The position numbers and the translations under genes were made by a program. A stretch of 64,000 nt of DNA from Schistosoma haematobium (Eukaryota > Platyhelminthes > Trematoda > Strigeidida > Schistosomatidae): positions 4,408,152-4,472,151 of the forward strand of contig NC_067197.1 of assembly GCF_000699445.3 (NCBI RefSeq). The letters are read 5' to 3'. Of the stretch, positions 54,835-64,000 are shown in pieces. The notes beneath the pieces were generated by a model. That model was not told the origin of the DNA, searched no databases, and saw nothing but the letters and a program-made list of their open reading frames with translations. Every line of letters starts with the position of its first letter. The first letter of the stretch is position 1.

Positions 54835-55196
54835 ATTGAAAAATCTTGACCGCGCTTTTCGAACGGGAAGTTTAGTCCTAACGTGATTTGCATTTATCAA
54901 ACTTTTGCTGTGTTCTTACGCAACAAAAGTACCATTTCAGTTCTAAAGAATCTATCCTGAGCTATACGTTCGGTAGATTACTTTTTTTTTTTGAGTTTCA
55001 CTATATTTAATAGTTACCTGTGGTTTTGCCTCAGCTTACTATTCGGTTTTTTTTTGTTTTTCACGTATAGACTAGTTTCAGTTTATATCACTCGTTTTGT
55101 CCATTTTTGTCCGTTTTCAGTGTGCTTTTTAGTGTTTTTTTTAAAAGGTCCTAGGCTCTTGCAAGCATCTATAACATAATTTGCTTCAACACCGTC
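54835..55196 (+). other. E2 5' leader
   Basis: Untranslated, T-rich (T10 near 54984, T9 near 55050). It should contain the element's internal promoter, but I see no diagnostic motif. Confidence 0.5.
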
Positions 55197-56600
55197 ATGA
55201 AAAACTCATGCAAACGTCCGGGATGCCGTTTTGCTGTCACAACTGGCATGCAGTGCGACAACTGCAAAGGTTGGTTCCACGAAACATGCACAGATCTGAC
55301 AGCAACTTCTTACAACAGACTCAGCAAGTCAGAGCAAAAGTGGGTGTGTGTCACGTGCAACACAGACTCCGTAGTCTTGCTGAGTAACATCATTGTCCTA
55401 CTGACAAGTCTTCGGAACAAGTTGTCAGTTAACTTGGAATACGATAGTAAAAAAACTGATATACAAACAAGAGAGTGCAACGGACTCAAAAACAGGGATA
55501 TCGATAGGTATTCCATCGATGGAGCATCCATCCACACTAACGACGACGTGTCGAGGCTCAGTACCATCATTACGTCGACGGTACTGAACTCCCTAGGCAA
55601 ACTCGGGTCTCCCAGCTCAGGGTCCCCGAACACAACAGTGGTTGCCAAAAACCCTGCATGTGATTCGACCCACGTTAAGAGAGCCCAAAAGAACCAGGCA
55701 TCACCGCCTAAGCCGAGCAACCCAAGAGTTGCTGCACGGAAAATAACTGGTAATTTAGTCGCACAGTCTACCCCCAAGACTGTTCGTCCGGTCAATAAAG
55801 AGCCCATGATTCATAAACGCACACTGACCTCCAAACAACAAGTTACTAAACCTGAACCCATCGTGAAACCTGGTAAATTAACAACAGTTCGTGACGATTC
55901 TCTCATTATCATGAACCTCGTTGACAAGCCTGATCTTCCTCTCAGTCTGCAGGACAAAAACGACAGGATGCTCTGGGGTGAATTGAACAAGAAGCTCGAA
56001 CTTCCTAGAATAGAGCCTTTGACGGTCACCCGGCTCACTCGAGGAAAGGATTCTAAGCATCTAAATCACCCGAGGCTTCTCCGAGTAACACTTAAGGCTG
56101 CTACCGACGTAGAGGACGTCTTGCTAGCAAGCCACTTGCTGAAATCAGATGGTAACGTAAGAATACTGCCCGACATACCGTACTCTGAGCGCAGTATCAT
56201 ACGAAACGTCCCTAAAGAATCTCGTGAGAAGTTTTTCCGCGGAAGAAACATAATTGTCCAAGGTATACCGGAAAATGCAGACCCTACTCAATCAAATTCT
56301 GACATCAGGGAATGGAAATTCATCAAACAGTCCTTGAGGCTCAAACACATACTGACTCAGCATGTGACGAGACTAGCCAAGAAGGACGGTGATCTTAGAC
56401 CCCGTCTAATGAAGATAACCTTCCCATCTTCCCACATGGCGGCTGCAGTTCTGGAAGCATTTCGTGCTAATAGACGTCGATTGCCACCTGGAATCCACAT
56501 GCACCCGGATAGGCCATACGAAGTTTGGACCAAGAACAAAGACAAGTTGGAGCTGACCATTCCACTTGTGGACTGTCTAAACGATAAAAAAAACGTGTAA
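55197..56600 (+). CDS. E2 ORF1 protein with PHD finger
   Basis: 467 residues from the first ATG, intact. A complete C4HC3 PHD-type zinc finger occupies residues 5-54: Cys5, Cys10, Cys20, Cys23, His28, Cys31, Cys51, Cys54, with the usual Trp49 before the last pair. A Ser/Pro/Lys-rich, probably disordered stretch follows (about 90-230). Near 350 RNIIVQGIPENAD and a following alpha/beta-like region resemble the RRM-like nucleic-acid-binding domain of non-LTR ORF1 proteins. The likely role is binding the element RNA, with the PHD finger possibly reading chromatin marks. The 125-bp gap to ORF2 contains stops. Confidence 0.88.
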   Translation: MKNSCKRPGCRFAVTTGMQCDNCKGWFHETCTDLTATSYNRLSKSEQKWVCVTCNTDSVVLLSNIIVLLTSLRNKLSVNLEYDSKKTDIQTRECNGLKNRDIDRYSIDGASIHTNDDVSRLSTIITSTVLNSLGKLGSPSSGSPNTTVVAKNPACDSTHVKRAQKNQASPPKPSNPRVAARKITGNLVAQSTPKTVRPVNKEPMIHKRTLTSKQQVTKPEPIVKPGKLTTVRDDSLIIMNLVDKPDLPLSLQDKNDRMLWGELNKKLELPRIEPLTVTRLTRGKDSKHLNHPRLLRVTLKAATDVEDVLLASHLLKSDGNVRILPDIPYSERSIIRNVPKESREKFFRGRNIIVQGIPENADPTQSNSDIREWKFIKQSLRLKHILTQHVTRLAKKDGDLRPRLMKITFPSSHMAAAVLEAFRANRRRLPPGIHMHPDRPYEVWTKNKDKLELTIPLVDCLNDKKNV

Positions 56601-56725
56601 AGGACAGGGCCTACCACCTCGGCAAACCTCACATAGGTGGGCTACCTGTCCATTCACATAAGGTTCATACAGAAAAACAGGACGAAGCTCACGCGTTCCA
56701 AATTGAAAGCATAAACTGCTTATAT

Positions 56726-59505
56726 ATGAACGCCGCGAGTCTACCAAACAAACTGGATGAACTACGTGAACTAAGCAACGCTAATAAGGCCCATCTGATA
56801 GGAATATCTGAAACATGGATATCTTCTCAGTTCTCGGACCAAGAGTTAGCATTGCCTGGGATGACTTTGTTCCGCAACGACAGAAAAACAGGAATTGGGG
56901 GCGGAGTAGCCATATACATAAACTCTTGCTTGGAGGTGCACCAGGTTCACAACCTCGAGTTTAACAATCTTGAGGAATCCATATGGTGCTCTGTAAGATT
57001 GTCTAGTACTTCCAGGTGTCTAGTCGGAGTCATTTACAGGAAGCCAACTGCCGACACCGAGTACGATAGTCGTATGCTGGAAGGACTATCCCGCTCTATC
57101 CGTCTCGGTTTCACACACATCCTGATTCTAGGGGACTTTAATCTCCCTAGAGTCAACTTCGCGGAACACACGTACACTGGAGGCGACAACTCAATTGAAG
57201 CTCGGTTCTTCAACCTCATCGATGACTTGGGCTTATATGAAAATGTGAGGTCGGCAACTCGTTGGAGAAACAGTCAGACACCATCGCGCTTAGACTGTGT
57301 ATTCACTAACAAAGAATTCCTAGTCGACAACCTCTCAATCCTGGCTCCTCTGGGAAAAAGCGATCATGCCGTCATAGCCTTCAGTTTTGTCATCAAAACT
57401 AAGCTAAGGTATCCCAACAATAATTTGCGTTGGAATTTTAAACGGCTGAATGTGCCAGCTCTACATGACTATCTACAACAGGTGGTTTGGGATGTTCACC
57501 CTCAAATCGATGTGGATGGTCATTGGGACTTCTTACTGCACACGCTCTTATGTGCTACAGACCATTCAGTTCCTCAAACGGTTCCCAAAAGCTTCAAGCC
57601 ACCTACAGTAATCAAGAACCGTACCCTTCGCCTCCTAAGCCGCAAACGGCACTGTTGGGCGGAATACAAACGAACTAATAACGATGGAGCGTATAGGCAA
57701 TACAAACATATCAGGAACACATGCACGAAGGCTATAAGAGAAGACAGGCTTCAGTACCAAACAAAGCTTATGGACAAATTCGCCTCTAACCCTAGAAGCC
57801 TATTCCGTTATGCAGCCTCTCTTCGTCAAGCCAAAACAGGAGTTTCTCAACTGCTAGGTCTTAACGGCCCGACCAACAACGATGGCGACGCCGCTAACCT
57901 TCTGGCGGCCCATTACTCTCAAACATTTCAACCGGCTGACATCAACTTTATTGACGACAGTCTCATCTCCAACTCCACAGGACTTTCTGAAGTGGACCTA
58001 AGCGCTGACTTGGTGTTCCGGAAATTGCAGCACTTAAGACTTGACACTTCTCCTGGCCCGGATATGGTTCATCCTGCCATACTGAGGGAGGCAGCCTCAA
58101 TCCTGGCAACGCCGCTTAGCGTGATGTTTTCACACTCGCTTAGCCGAGGCAAATTACCGGAAAACTGGAAGTTGGCTCACATCACACCAATTTTCAAAGG
58201 TGGTCGACGCAATGAACCTTCAAGTTATCGGCCGGTGGCTCTTCTGTCATTACCTTCAAAACTCATGGAGTCCCTGATATGCGACGGTCTAAATGACTAT
58301 CTACTGTCCTTAAATTTCTTCTCACCCCAACAGCATGGTTTCAGGAAGGGTTACTCTTGTATAACCAACCTGCTGACTGCGGTTGACAGATGGACAAGCA
58401 TCCTCGATTGCAAGGGAAAGGTTGATGTCATTTACCTTGATTTCTCAAAAGCTTTTGATAAGGTTAACCACTTGTGTCTTATCAACAAGCTCAAACGACT
58501 AGGTATCAAACCACCTCTAATCGATTGGCTTACTTCATACCTAAAAATCGACACTTTAAGGTTAGGGTTAATTTCACTTTATCTCAGGCTATGGAATGTC
58601 CTAGTGGGGTCCCCCAGGGCTCAGTACTAGGGCCTCTTCTCTTCTTGATCTACATAAATGATCTTCCTCAACAGGTAACGTCAGACTTACTACTTTTTGC
58701 CGACGACGTGAAACTTTGGAGAGAGATACGCAACCAAGACGATACACAGGCACTTCAGGAGGATCTGACGCGACTTCAAAGTTGGGCAGACGATAACGGA
58801 CTTACCTTTAACACTTCAAAGTGTAAAGTAGTCCATCTGCGACATGTCGCAAACTACAGTTACAACTTAGGAAACTCCTCTCTAGTAGTATCCCAAGTCG
58901 AAAAGATTTAGGAGTCCTGGTGCCCCATGACTTAAAGTCTTACGCTAACTGTGACAAAAATGCCTTCCGAGCAAACCTTGCACTGGTAACGTTGAAGCGC
59001 ATTTTTGGACAGTTTGACGGACGAACTTTCCATACAATCTTCAATAGTTTCATCCGTCCCCATTTAGAGTACGGAAACATAGTACTCCCCCCCCTCACTC
59101 CATAAGGACAAGGTCACTTTGGAGCGTATCCAACGGCGAGCTACGAAATCAGTTCGAGGACTCAAATCTAAGCCTTACGAAGAACGCCTCCGTTCACTAG
59201 ACCTTTACCCACTAGAATATAGGCGTCTTAGAGGTGATTTACTAATGGCTTATAGTATTCTTAACACTTCTGGACATCCTCTTAAACACCTACTTAAGCT
59301 TAGTTCGAATAATAATCTAAGGGGTAACACCCAGAAACTGGAAACACAACATAGCAAGACGGAATGTAGACACAACTTCTACTCCTTAAGAGTTGTCAAA
59401 AGCTGGAATTCGCTGCCGGCCGAGCTAGTCCAAGCGACTTCTCAGGAGTCCTTCAAGAGGCAACTTGACCTATTCTTAAGGACCAAGGACAGCATCACAT
59501 TATGA
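56726..59505 (+). pseudogene. E2 ORF2: APE endonuclease and reverse transcriptase, frameshifted
   Basis: The first frame (56726-58630, 634 codons) carries an APE-type endonuclease: SETWI (Glu29), GDFNLP (Asp137, Asn139), RLDCVFT and KSDHAV (Asp213, His214). The RT fingers (TSPGPDMVHPAIL, LPENWKLAHITPIFKGG, SSYRPVALLS) and motif A (VDVIYLDFSKAFDKV, near 570) follow. Near 58548 the frame shifts at an A5 run (YLKNRHFKVRVNF continues in another frame) through GVPQGSVLGPLL and FADD to 58911. A second shift at an A4 run near 58905 leads to 58920-59105. A third at the C8 run near 59090 leads to 59119-59505, ending in RRLRGDLLMAYSIL and KRQLDLFLR. Apart from these three homopolymer indels the frame is clean. 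The protein would nick DNA and prime reverse transcription there. Confidence 0.88.
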
Positions 59506-59645
59506 TTTACCAATTTCTTTTCCTTTTTATTGTTAACATACCTAGGTTCCTGCCTGGAGGATTTGGTGATCCCCTGCTACTAGACACGGAAGCCTGTTAA
59601 GCGAAAGCTTCTTCTATTCCGTCCACAACCATTTGAACCATTTGA
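59506..59645 (+). other. E2 3' UTR with GNRA-loop hairpin
   Basis: Includes AAGC-GAAA-GCTT near 59600 (4-bp stem, GAAA loop) and ends in two copies of CCATTTGAA. The old copy at 1578 has the same tail, which sets the 3' boundary of the family. Confidence 0.65.
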
Positions 59646-59744
59646 ACTTGGAACCTGCTGCCTGAAGCAGTGGTATCCGCACCTTCAATTGACTCTTTCA
59701 AGAGAAGACTGGACACTCACAGAAGCATACTAGAAAAGGAATAA
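59646..59744 (+). pseudogene. U20: E1 RT fragment, C-terminal piece
   Basis: Resumes unit U20 after E2 and runs to the normal RT stop; the hairpin, (AATCTG)n tail and spacer follow to about 60179. Confidence 0.88.
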
Positions 59745-60205
59745 CATAGGCCGTAGGCCTTCTGTCCTTACTACACAAATCTGAATCTGAATCTGTAGGT
59801 CGTTCAAGTGCGAGGGCTATTTAGAATAGCTTAACTCCAACCTGTTGTTTTGAAGGTTATTGCTTTAATTGTCGGTTGAATCAATATCCTTAATTGGACG
59901 ATTATAGTCAGCTGGATACTAATTAAGCTAAGCATTTGTACTCGTCCTATTGGAGGACTGACCGATTTTTACACTACAGACTTAACGACCTTTCTGTCAT
60001 TTGTCAGACGTCATCTTTTGCTGTACGTTTTCCGGTTAGAACTCAGTTTTTTGTGAGAGTGCTTTTTAAGATATGACTGATGCAATTTGTTTGGTTATGA
60101 CGTCCAGATCGCTGAAATCTTAATAGAAAAACTTAGGCTGCCAATCACTAGCACGCGTCAGTCCAGTCCAGACCCAGCGTCCGGAAAGCAAACATACCAG
60201 ACATC

Positions 60206-60676
60206 ATGCACTCAGCATCGTTAATAGATTGGACAATATACCCAGAGTTCTCCATTGAAACGGCCTGGGACGCATTTCGAAATTCATACTTAAAAGTTAC
60301 TACACCTCACATCCCTTGCACTATACCGAAGGGGCCGAAAAACTCACCACCATGGTTCAGTAGGGAGGTCCGTATCCTTCTCCGTAAGAAAAGGAAAATG
60401 TGGGATAGATTTAGGTTACTGGGGACTGATGAGTCGAAATCTCAGTATCAAAAGGCTCCGAATACTTGTGCCTCGACCCTTCGTAAGTCTAGAAAATTGT
60501 ACGAAGGAAAACTTGTTAAGGAATCCATATATTTTCCTAAACGCTTGTATTCCTTTATAAACCAAAGGACAAGGAGAAAAGGAAATATTCCTGCTCTATG
60601 GGGAGACAGTACTGCTTCATCATTAGTGGAAGACGACTTTGGTAAGGCTCAAGTGTTCTCGAACTACTTTAGCTAG
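60206..60676 (+). CDS. U21: E1 linker fragment
   Basis: Protein identical to U1; CGT at Arg93. The spacer before it has a private G-to-A (AATAGAAAAAC near 60127). Confidence 0.85.
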   Translation: MHSASLIDWTIYPEFSIETAWDAFRNSYLKVTTPHIPCTIPKGPKNSPPWFSREVRILLRKKRKMWDRFRLLGTDESKSQYQKAPNTCASTLRKSRKLYEGKLVKESIYFPKRLYSFINQRTRRKGNIPALWGDSTASSLVEDDFGKAQVFSNYFS

Positions 60677-61794
60677 GGAGCTCTGGATTAATGCGCTAGA
60701 CAATGGAAACTCAGTGGATGTTGTCTACATAGACTTCAGTAAGGCTTTTGACAAGGTGCCAACTAACAGACTGCTATTGAAGTTGGCAAACCTTGGTATT
60801 GCCGGACCTCTTTTAAAATGGATTAAGGATTTCCTAGTAGGTCGTAGGCAAAAAGTAAGAATAAATTCCAAGTGCTCCATCTGGAGACCAGTACTTAGTG
60901 GAGTACCCCAAGGTTCCGTCCTAGGTCCTTTACTTTTTATAATGTACGTTAATGATCTTACAAGTATAGTACAGTCTCCAATGTTATTATACGCTGACGA
61001 TGTAAAAATTTGGCGAGTTATAACTGGAGACAAAGACGCATTTACTCTTCAGGCGGACTTAAATAATATGATAAACTGGTCTAAAGAGTGGCTAATGCCT
61101 ATCAACTCGGAAAAGAGTGTCTACATGCACTTGGGGGATTCAAAGGTTAAAACGTACAACATAGGGGATGTGTCATTACCCATAGTCCGGTCTCATAAGG
61201 ACCTAGGGGTGACAGTGAGCAATGATCTTAAGACGACGGCCCATTGCCGGGAGGTCGCAGTTAAGGGGTTTCGAACCCTCTGGGCTTTAAAAGGACATTC
61301 ACTAAGCTTGATACTACCATGTTCACCACATTATACACATCCTTAGTGAGAACTAAGTTAGAGAACTGTGTTCAGGCTGCAAGCCCCTGTTTAAAAGGTG
61401 ACTCAGACATACTAGAAAAGGTACAGAGGGCAGCTACGCGTGAAATTCCGGAACTCCGGGGTTTATCATATAAAGAGCGGCTTGAAAACTGAACCTCTTT
61501 ACTCTGTCCTATCGCAGACTAAGGGGAGATCTAATATTGATGTACAGAATACTGAGAAATGATTTCGGACCTAACTTATTCTCTCTCTTCCTTCCCACTA
61601 GATCGGGACACCCCAGAGGACATAGCAGGCGAGTAGAAAAGCCAAGAACGAACAAAATACCCGTGGCATACAGGTTTTCACACCGAGTCATCAATACTTG
61701 GAACCTGCTGCCTGAAGCAGTGGTATCCGCACCTTCAATTGACTCTTTCAAGAGAAGACTGGATACTCACAGAAGCATACTAGAAAAGGAATAA
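60639..61794 (+). pseudogene. U21: E1 RT fragment, degraded last unit
   Basis: Open from 60639 to 61346, then lost: A5 becomes A4 near 61293 and a second A5-to-A4 near 61486, with CCATG for CCCGG near 61318. The C-terminal part is open from 61537 to 61794, with CCCAGA for CTCAGA. It combines Glu260 with Glu269, a pairing seen in no other unit. The 3' tail is one repeat shorter and the array ends at 61839. Confidence 0.88.
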
Positions 61795-61839
61795 CATAGG
61801 CCGTAGGCCTTCTGTCCTTACTACACAAATCTGAATCTG

Positions 61840-62356
61840 TATATACCATAGAAGCGCCCTTCCGTTCAACGTATACAGATCCCCCATACATGCACTGGAT
61901 AGCGTAACGATTAGAGAACTCGATGTCTTCGGTCTGCTAAATAAGCTTGACATAGGTAAATCCTCGGGGCCCGATGGATTACATCCTAGGCTACTGATGG
62001 AACTATCTAACTTCGTTCCAAGTCCTTTAAGTACATGCTTTAACCTATCCGTTACGCAGGGTCGTTTACCGAAAGACTGGAAAAACGCCATAGTAAGTCC
62101 TGTCTTCAAAACAGGTACGAAACACAAACCTGAGAACTACCGCCCCGTTAGCCTAACTAGTGTGGTTGTTAAAATCTTAGAAAAGATTATTTGGAAGGAG
62201 CTGTTTAAGTATCTCGATAGAAACCGGATCCTCTCGGAGAAGCAGCACGGCTTCAGAATAGGTTATTCTTGTCTCACTAACTTATTAGTGGCTCGTGAAA
62301 GCTGGTGCGCTCTTAAGGATCAAAAGCTACCTTCATTGATTTCAGTAAAGCTTTAA
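61840..62356 (+). pseudogene. E1 internal RT-finger fragment
   Basis: An open stretch beginning about where the array's linker fragment stops (old E1 reads VFSNLFSKIYTVEAP; this starts IYHRSALPF). It carries the RT blocks the array lacks: LDIGKSSGPDGLHPRLL, LPKDWKNAIVSPVFKTG, ENYRPVSLTSVVVKILEKI, EKQHGFRIGYSCLTNLLVARESW and ISVKL before a stop at 62354. It overlaps the start of the array's RT piece (LLVARESWCAL against TLARELWINAL). It is a separate E1 copy, cut off at motif A by the RTE element. Confidence 0.8.
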
Positions 62357-62989
62357 TGCTCAAGTAGGTAAACTAAGCGATAGGGAAAGACACCTGGGTG
62401 GATCTTATAGTGTCGTGGCTCAAGGAACATATCATGGCGACCGTCTGTTGCAGCTATGCTCAGATAACCGCCTGTTTCTTGCAAATACTGACTTTAAGCA
62501 TAAGGAAAAACATCTTTTAACATGGAGGCCCCCTAATTCGTCCCAACGTTGGACCCAAATAGATCACATCGCTATCAGCCACCGCTGGAGGGGCTCTATA
62601 GAAGACTGTCGCTCATTCTGGAGCACATGCTTAGATTCAGATCATGCTCTAGTACGAGCGCGTATCTGTCTGCGTCTTACAGGACGTAGGAAAGACGCTG
62701 CAAGGAAACCTTCTAGGGCCCTACTTAATGATAGTCAAGCTAAGAGTATATTTCAGGAACAACTAGGAAAACAGTTAGGCAGCCATGTATGTGATGCCCA
62801 CCCCTAGGCAGCATGGAATGATATCCGAAAAGCTGTGGAAACAGCAGTGATATCTGCTAGTACGGTAACCCGTAAAGTTAGGGAGCAACACTGGATCTCA
62901 ACAGCATCTATCTCACTGATAGATGCTCGGAAACTCATTCCACCTGGCTCTGAACGTAATGAAGAGCGGAGTCAGCTTAAGCGCAAGCT
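62357..62989 (+). pseudogene. RTE (SR2-like) endonuclease C terminus and linker
   Basis: 5'-truncated RTE-clade element. From 62415 the frame reads DRLLQLCSDNRLFLANT, LLTWRPPNSSQRWTQIDHIAI and LDSDHALVRARI, the last being the endonuclease SDH motif. A TAG at 62805 interrupts it. The same frame then continues (AAWNDIRKAVETAV.., SQLKRKLT) to the nested fragment at 62990. The resemblance is to schistosome SR2-type RTE elements. The missing start and the stop show it is dead. Confidence 0.8.
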
Positions 62990-63123
62990 GACATTTCTCT
63001 TTTTTTGTATTCGTTACTGTGTTTTTTTTGTTGCGTAAGCAACTTGTTGAAATAACCTGTGCTGAGAATTCTATATTGTACCAAAACTATAATATTGAAT
63101 AAAGCCATTAATAATAATAATAA
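62990..63123 (+). mobile_element. Short nested 3'-end fragment with AATAAA and (TAA)5 tail
   Basis: Interrupts the RTE frame between QLKRKLT and QWWVAKARD. It holds T-runs, a GTTGC-GTAA-GCAAC hairpin at 63030-63043, a poly(A)-type signal AATAAA at 63098-63103 and five TAA repeats at 63109-63123. This is the form of a truncated 3' end of a non-LTR element or a SINE; which one I cannot tell. No clear target duplication. Confidence 0.55.
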
Positions 63124-64000
63124 CAGTGGTGGGTAGCGAAAGCAAGAGAGATGGGAAAGGAGCGGGAATAGGTAATAGCAGACAATTGTTCAGACTTGTT
63201 AAGGAAACCGACTGTTAGCGAAACTCTCTCAGAGAAAGATGGACATATTATACATTCTCAATCCAGGAGATTGGATCGATGGGCAGAACACTTTAGGGAT
63301 CAGTTCAACTGGCCTTCAGCCACACTTCGGTTTCCCACGATCTCCAGTCAACCTGAATGGCAAGTTAATGTAGGTCCTCCGTCTCTTTACGAAGTTGAAA
63401 AAGCCATAGGAAATCTGAAGCAAGGGAGAGCAGCAGGCCCTGACAGGTTTACTCCTGAAATTTTTAAGGATGGTGGTTCAGTATTAGCAGTGAGATTAAC
63501 TGAGGTCTTAGGTAGAATTTGGGAACTGGACGTAATCCCATCTGATTGGTCTCAATCACTGATTGTGCCAGTTTTTAAGAAAGGACAAAAGTCCTCTTGT
63601 GACAATCACAGAGGAATCAGTTTGACTAATATAGTGTCTAAAACATTAGCTTCAATAATACTTGGACGCCTAACCAAAGCTCATGAAGAGCAGACTAGAG
63701 AAAATCAGGCTGGTTTTCGACCTGGACGTGGTTGTATAGATCAGATATTCACACTACGTCAGGTTCTAGAACACAGACACACGTCCAGACGCCCCACAAT
63801 CGTAGTATTTCTCGACATTAAGGCGGCATTCGACTCTGTTGATCGTAAGGTTCTATGGCAGTTTGTCACTGAAAGGAGTACCAAAGAAGTACATTAACCT
63901 TATACAGGCTCTCTACTCGAACACAACTGGTAGAGTGAGAGCTTATGGCGAACTGTCATCAGAATTGATTACCTCAAGTGGTGTTCGTCAGGGCTGTCCA
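63124..64000 (+). pseudogene. RTE (SR2-like) reverse transcriptase, runs off the window
   Basis: The main open stretch is 63196-63897: ETLSEKDGHIIHSQSRRLDRWAEHF, LKQGRAAGPDRFTPEIFKDGG, VFKKGQKSSCDNHRGISLTNIVSKTL, NQAGFRPGRGCIDQIFTLRQV and motif A VVFLDIKAAFDSVDRKV. Near 63863 a small deletion shifts the frame; LKGVPKKYINLIQALYSN, VRAYGELSSELI and GVRQGCP then continue in a new frame to the end. The catalytic YADD-type motif would lie beyond the window. Upstream, 63124-63195 is in yet another frame (WWVAKARDGKGAGIGN). Confidence 0.85.

Larger units (their letters stand above)
54835..59645 (+). mobile_element. E2: near full-length CR1-like non-LTR retrotransposon
   Basis: A 4811-bp insertion between CATCAA and ACTTGG of the unit, where uninterrupted units read CATCAATACTTGG; one T is lost and no target duplication is visible. 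It holds a 5' leader, ORF1 with a PHD finger, ORF2 with APE endonuclease and RT, and a 3' end with the 9-mer CCATTTGAA twice. PHD fingers in ORF1 are documented for CR1-like elements. RT similarity is to the CR1/Jockey group, as for schistosome SR1 and Perere elements. Confidence 0.9.
7713..61839 (+). repeat. Tandem array of about 21.5 units of 2050-2052 bp (retrotransposon-derived satellite)
   Basis: Equivalent ATG codons recur at 9141, 11192, 13243, 15294, 17346, 19396 and so on to 48116, then at 60206. The mean period is 2051.3 bp. Each unit contains, in order: the end of an E1 endonuclease/linker region, a deletion joint, the RT palm and thumb, a 3' hairpin, a (AATCTG)n tail, and about 380 bp of spacer. 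Units differ by only a few substitutions or single-base homopolymer changes. Removing the LTR element with its target duplication (5229 bp) and E2 (4811 bp) leaves about 44.1 kb, and the spacing from U20 to U21 (12090) then equals 2050 plus the two inserts. All units are head to tail on the plus strand. Confidence 0.97.

Noticed and set aside
54835..54840. Target duplication for E2.
   Set aside because: Comparison with uninterrupted units shows only CATCAA on the left and ACTTGG on the right, with one T missing and no duplicated bases.
58560..58575. Telomere-like GGTTAGGGTTA.
   Set aside because: Barely two copies, inside E2 RT codons.
7713..61839. CRISPR array or phage-like cassette suggested by regular repeats.
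   Set aside because: Repeat units are 2 kb, eukaryotic retrotransposon-derived, and the spacers are identical rather than unique.

Overview
The window looks like repeat-rich DNA from a trematode flatworm, most likely Schistosoma. Three element types point there: a tRNA-Trp-primed, CsRn1-like Ty3/gypsy LTR retrotransposon, two CR1/Jockey-group non-LTR families, and an SR2-like RTE element. This is judged from family resemblance by eye; no database search was run. Almost all recognisable coding sequence is retrotransposon-derived. The exception is the left edge (about 596-1211, minus strand), where three short exons separated by 61-63 bp introns resemble the N-terminal region of RGS22-like proteins.

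Layout. (1) 1-1211: host-gene exons and a 42-bp palindrome. (2) About 1416-6870: old, nested retrotransposon debris, mostly minus strand. It is built from two families, called here element 1 (E1, the family amplified in the array) and element 2 (E2, a CR1-like family with a PHD-finger ORF1), plus a solo LTR with a 4-bp target duplication. (3) 6870-7712: no recognisable feature. (4) 7713-61839: a tandem array of about 21.5 near-identical units of 2050-2052 bp. Each unit is a 5'-truncated, internally deleted E1 copy plus about 380 bp of unrelated spacer. The array is interrupted in one unit (U20) by two insertions 166 bp apart: a complete LTR retrotransposon with matching LTRs (49444-54668) and a near full-length E2 (54835-59645). 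(5) 61840-62356: an E1 internal fragment carrying the segment that every array unit lacks. (6) 62357-64000: a damaged RTE element running off the window, itself interrupted by a short AATAAA/(TAA)n-tailed fragment.

How it fits together. The unit ORFs cannot make a working reverse transcriptase because the finger motifs are deleted, so the array behaves as a retrotransposon-derived satellite. Sequence variants run in blocks along the array and also recur in non-adjacent units, as expected from unequal exchange or gene conversion. Units at the edges are the most divergent. The LTR element keeps every catalytic motif, has LTRs that read as identical, and carries a textbook -1 frameshift signal between gag and pol, so it is the only candidate here for recent or present activity. 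E2 has intact ORF1 and endonuclease, but its RT is broken by three homopolymer-associated frameshifts.

Units are numbered U0 (partial, from 7713) to U21 (last, ORFs from 60206).
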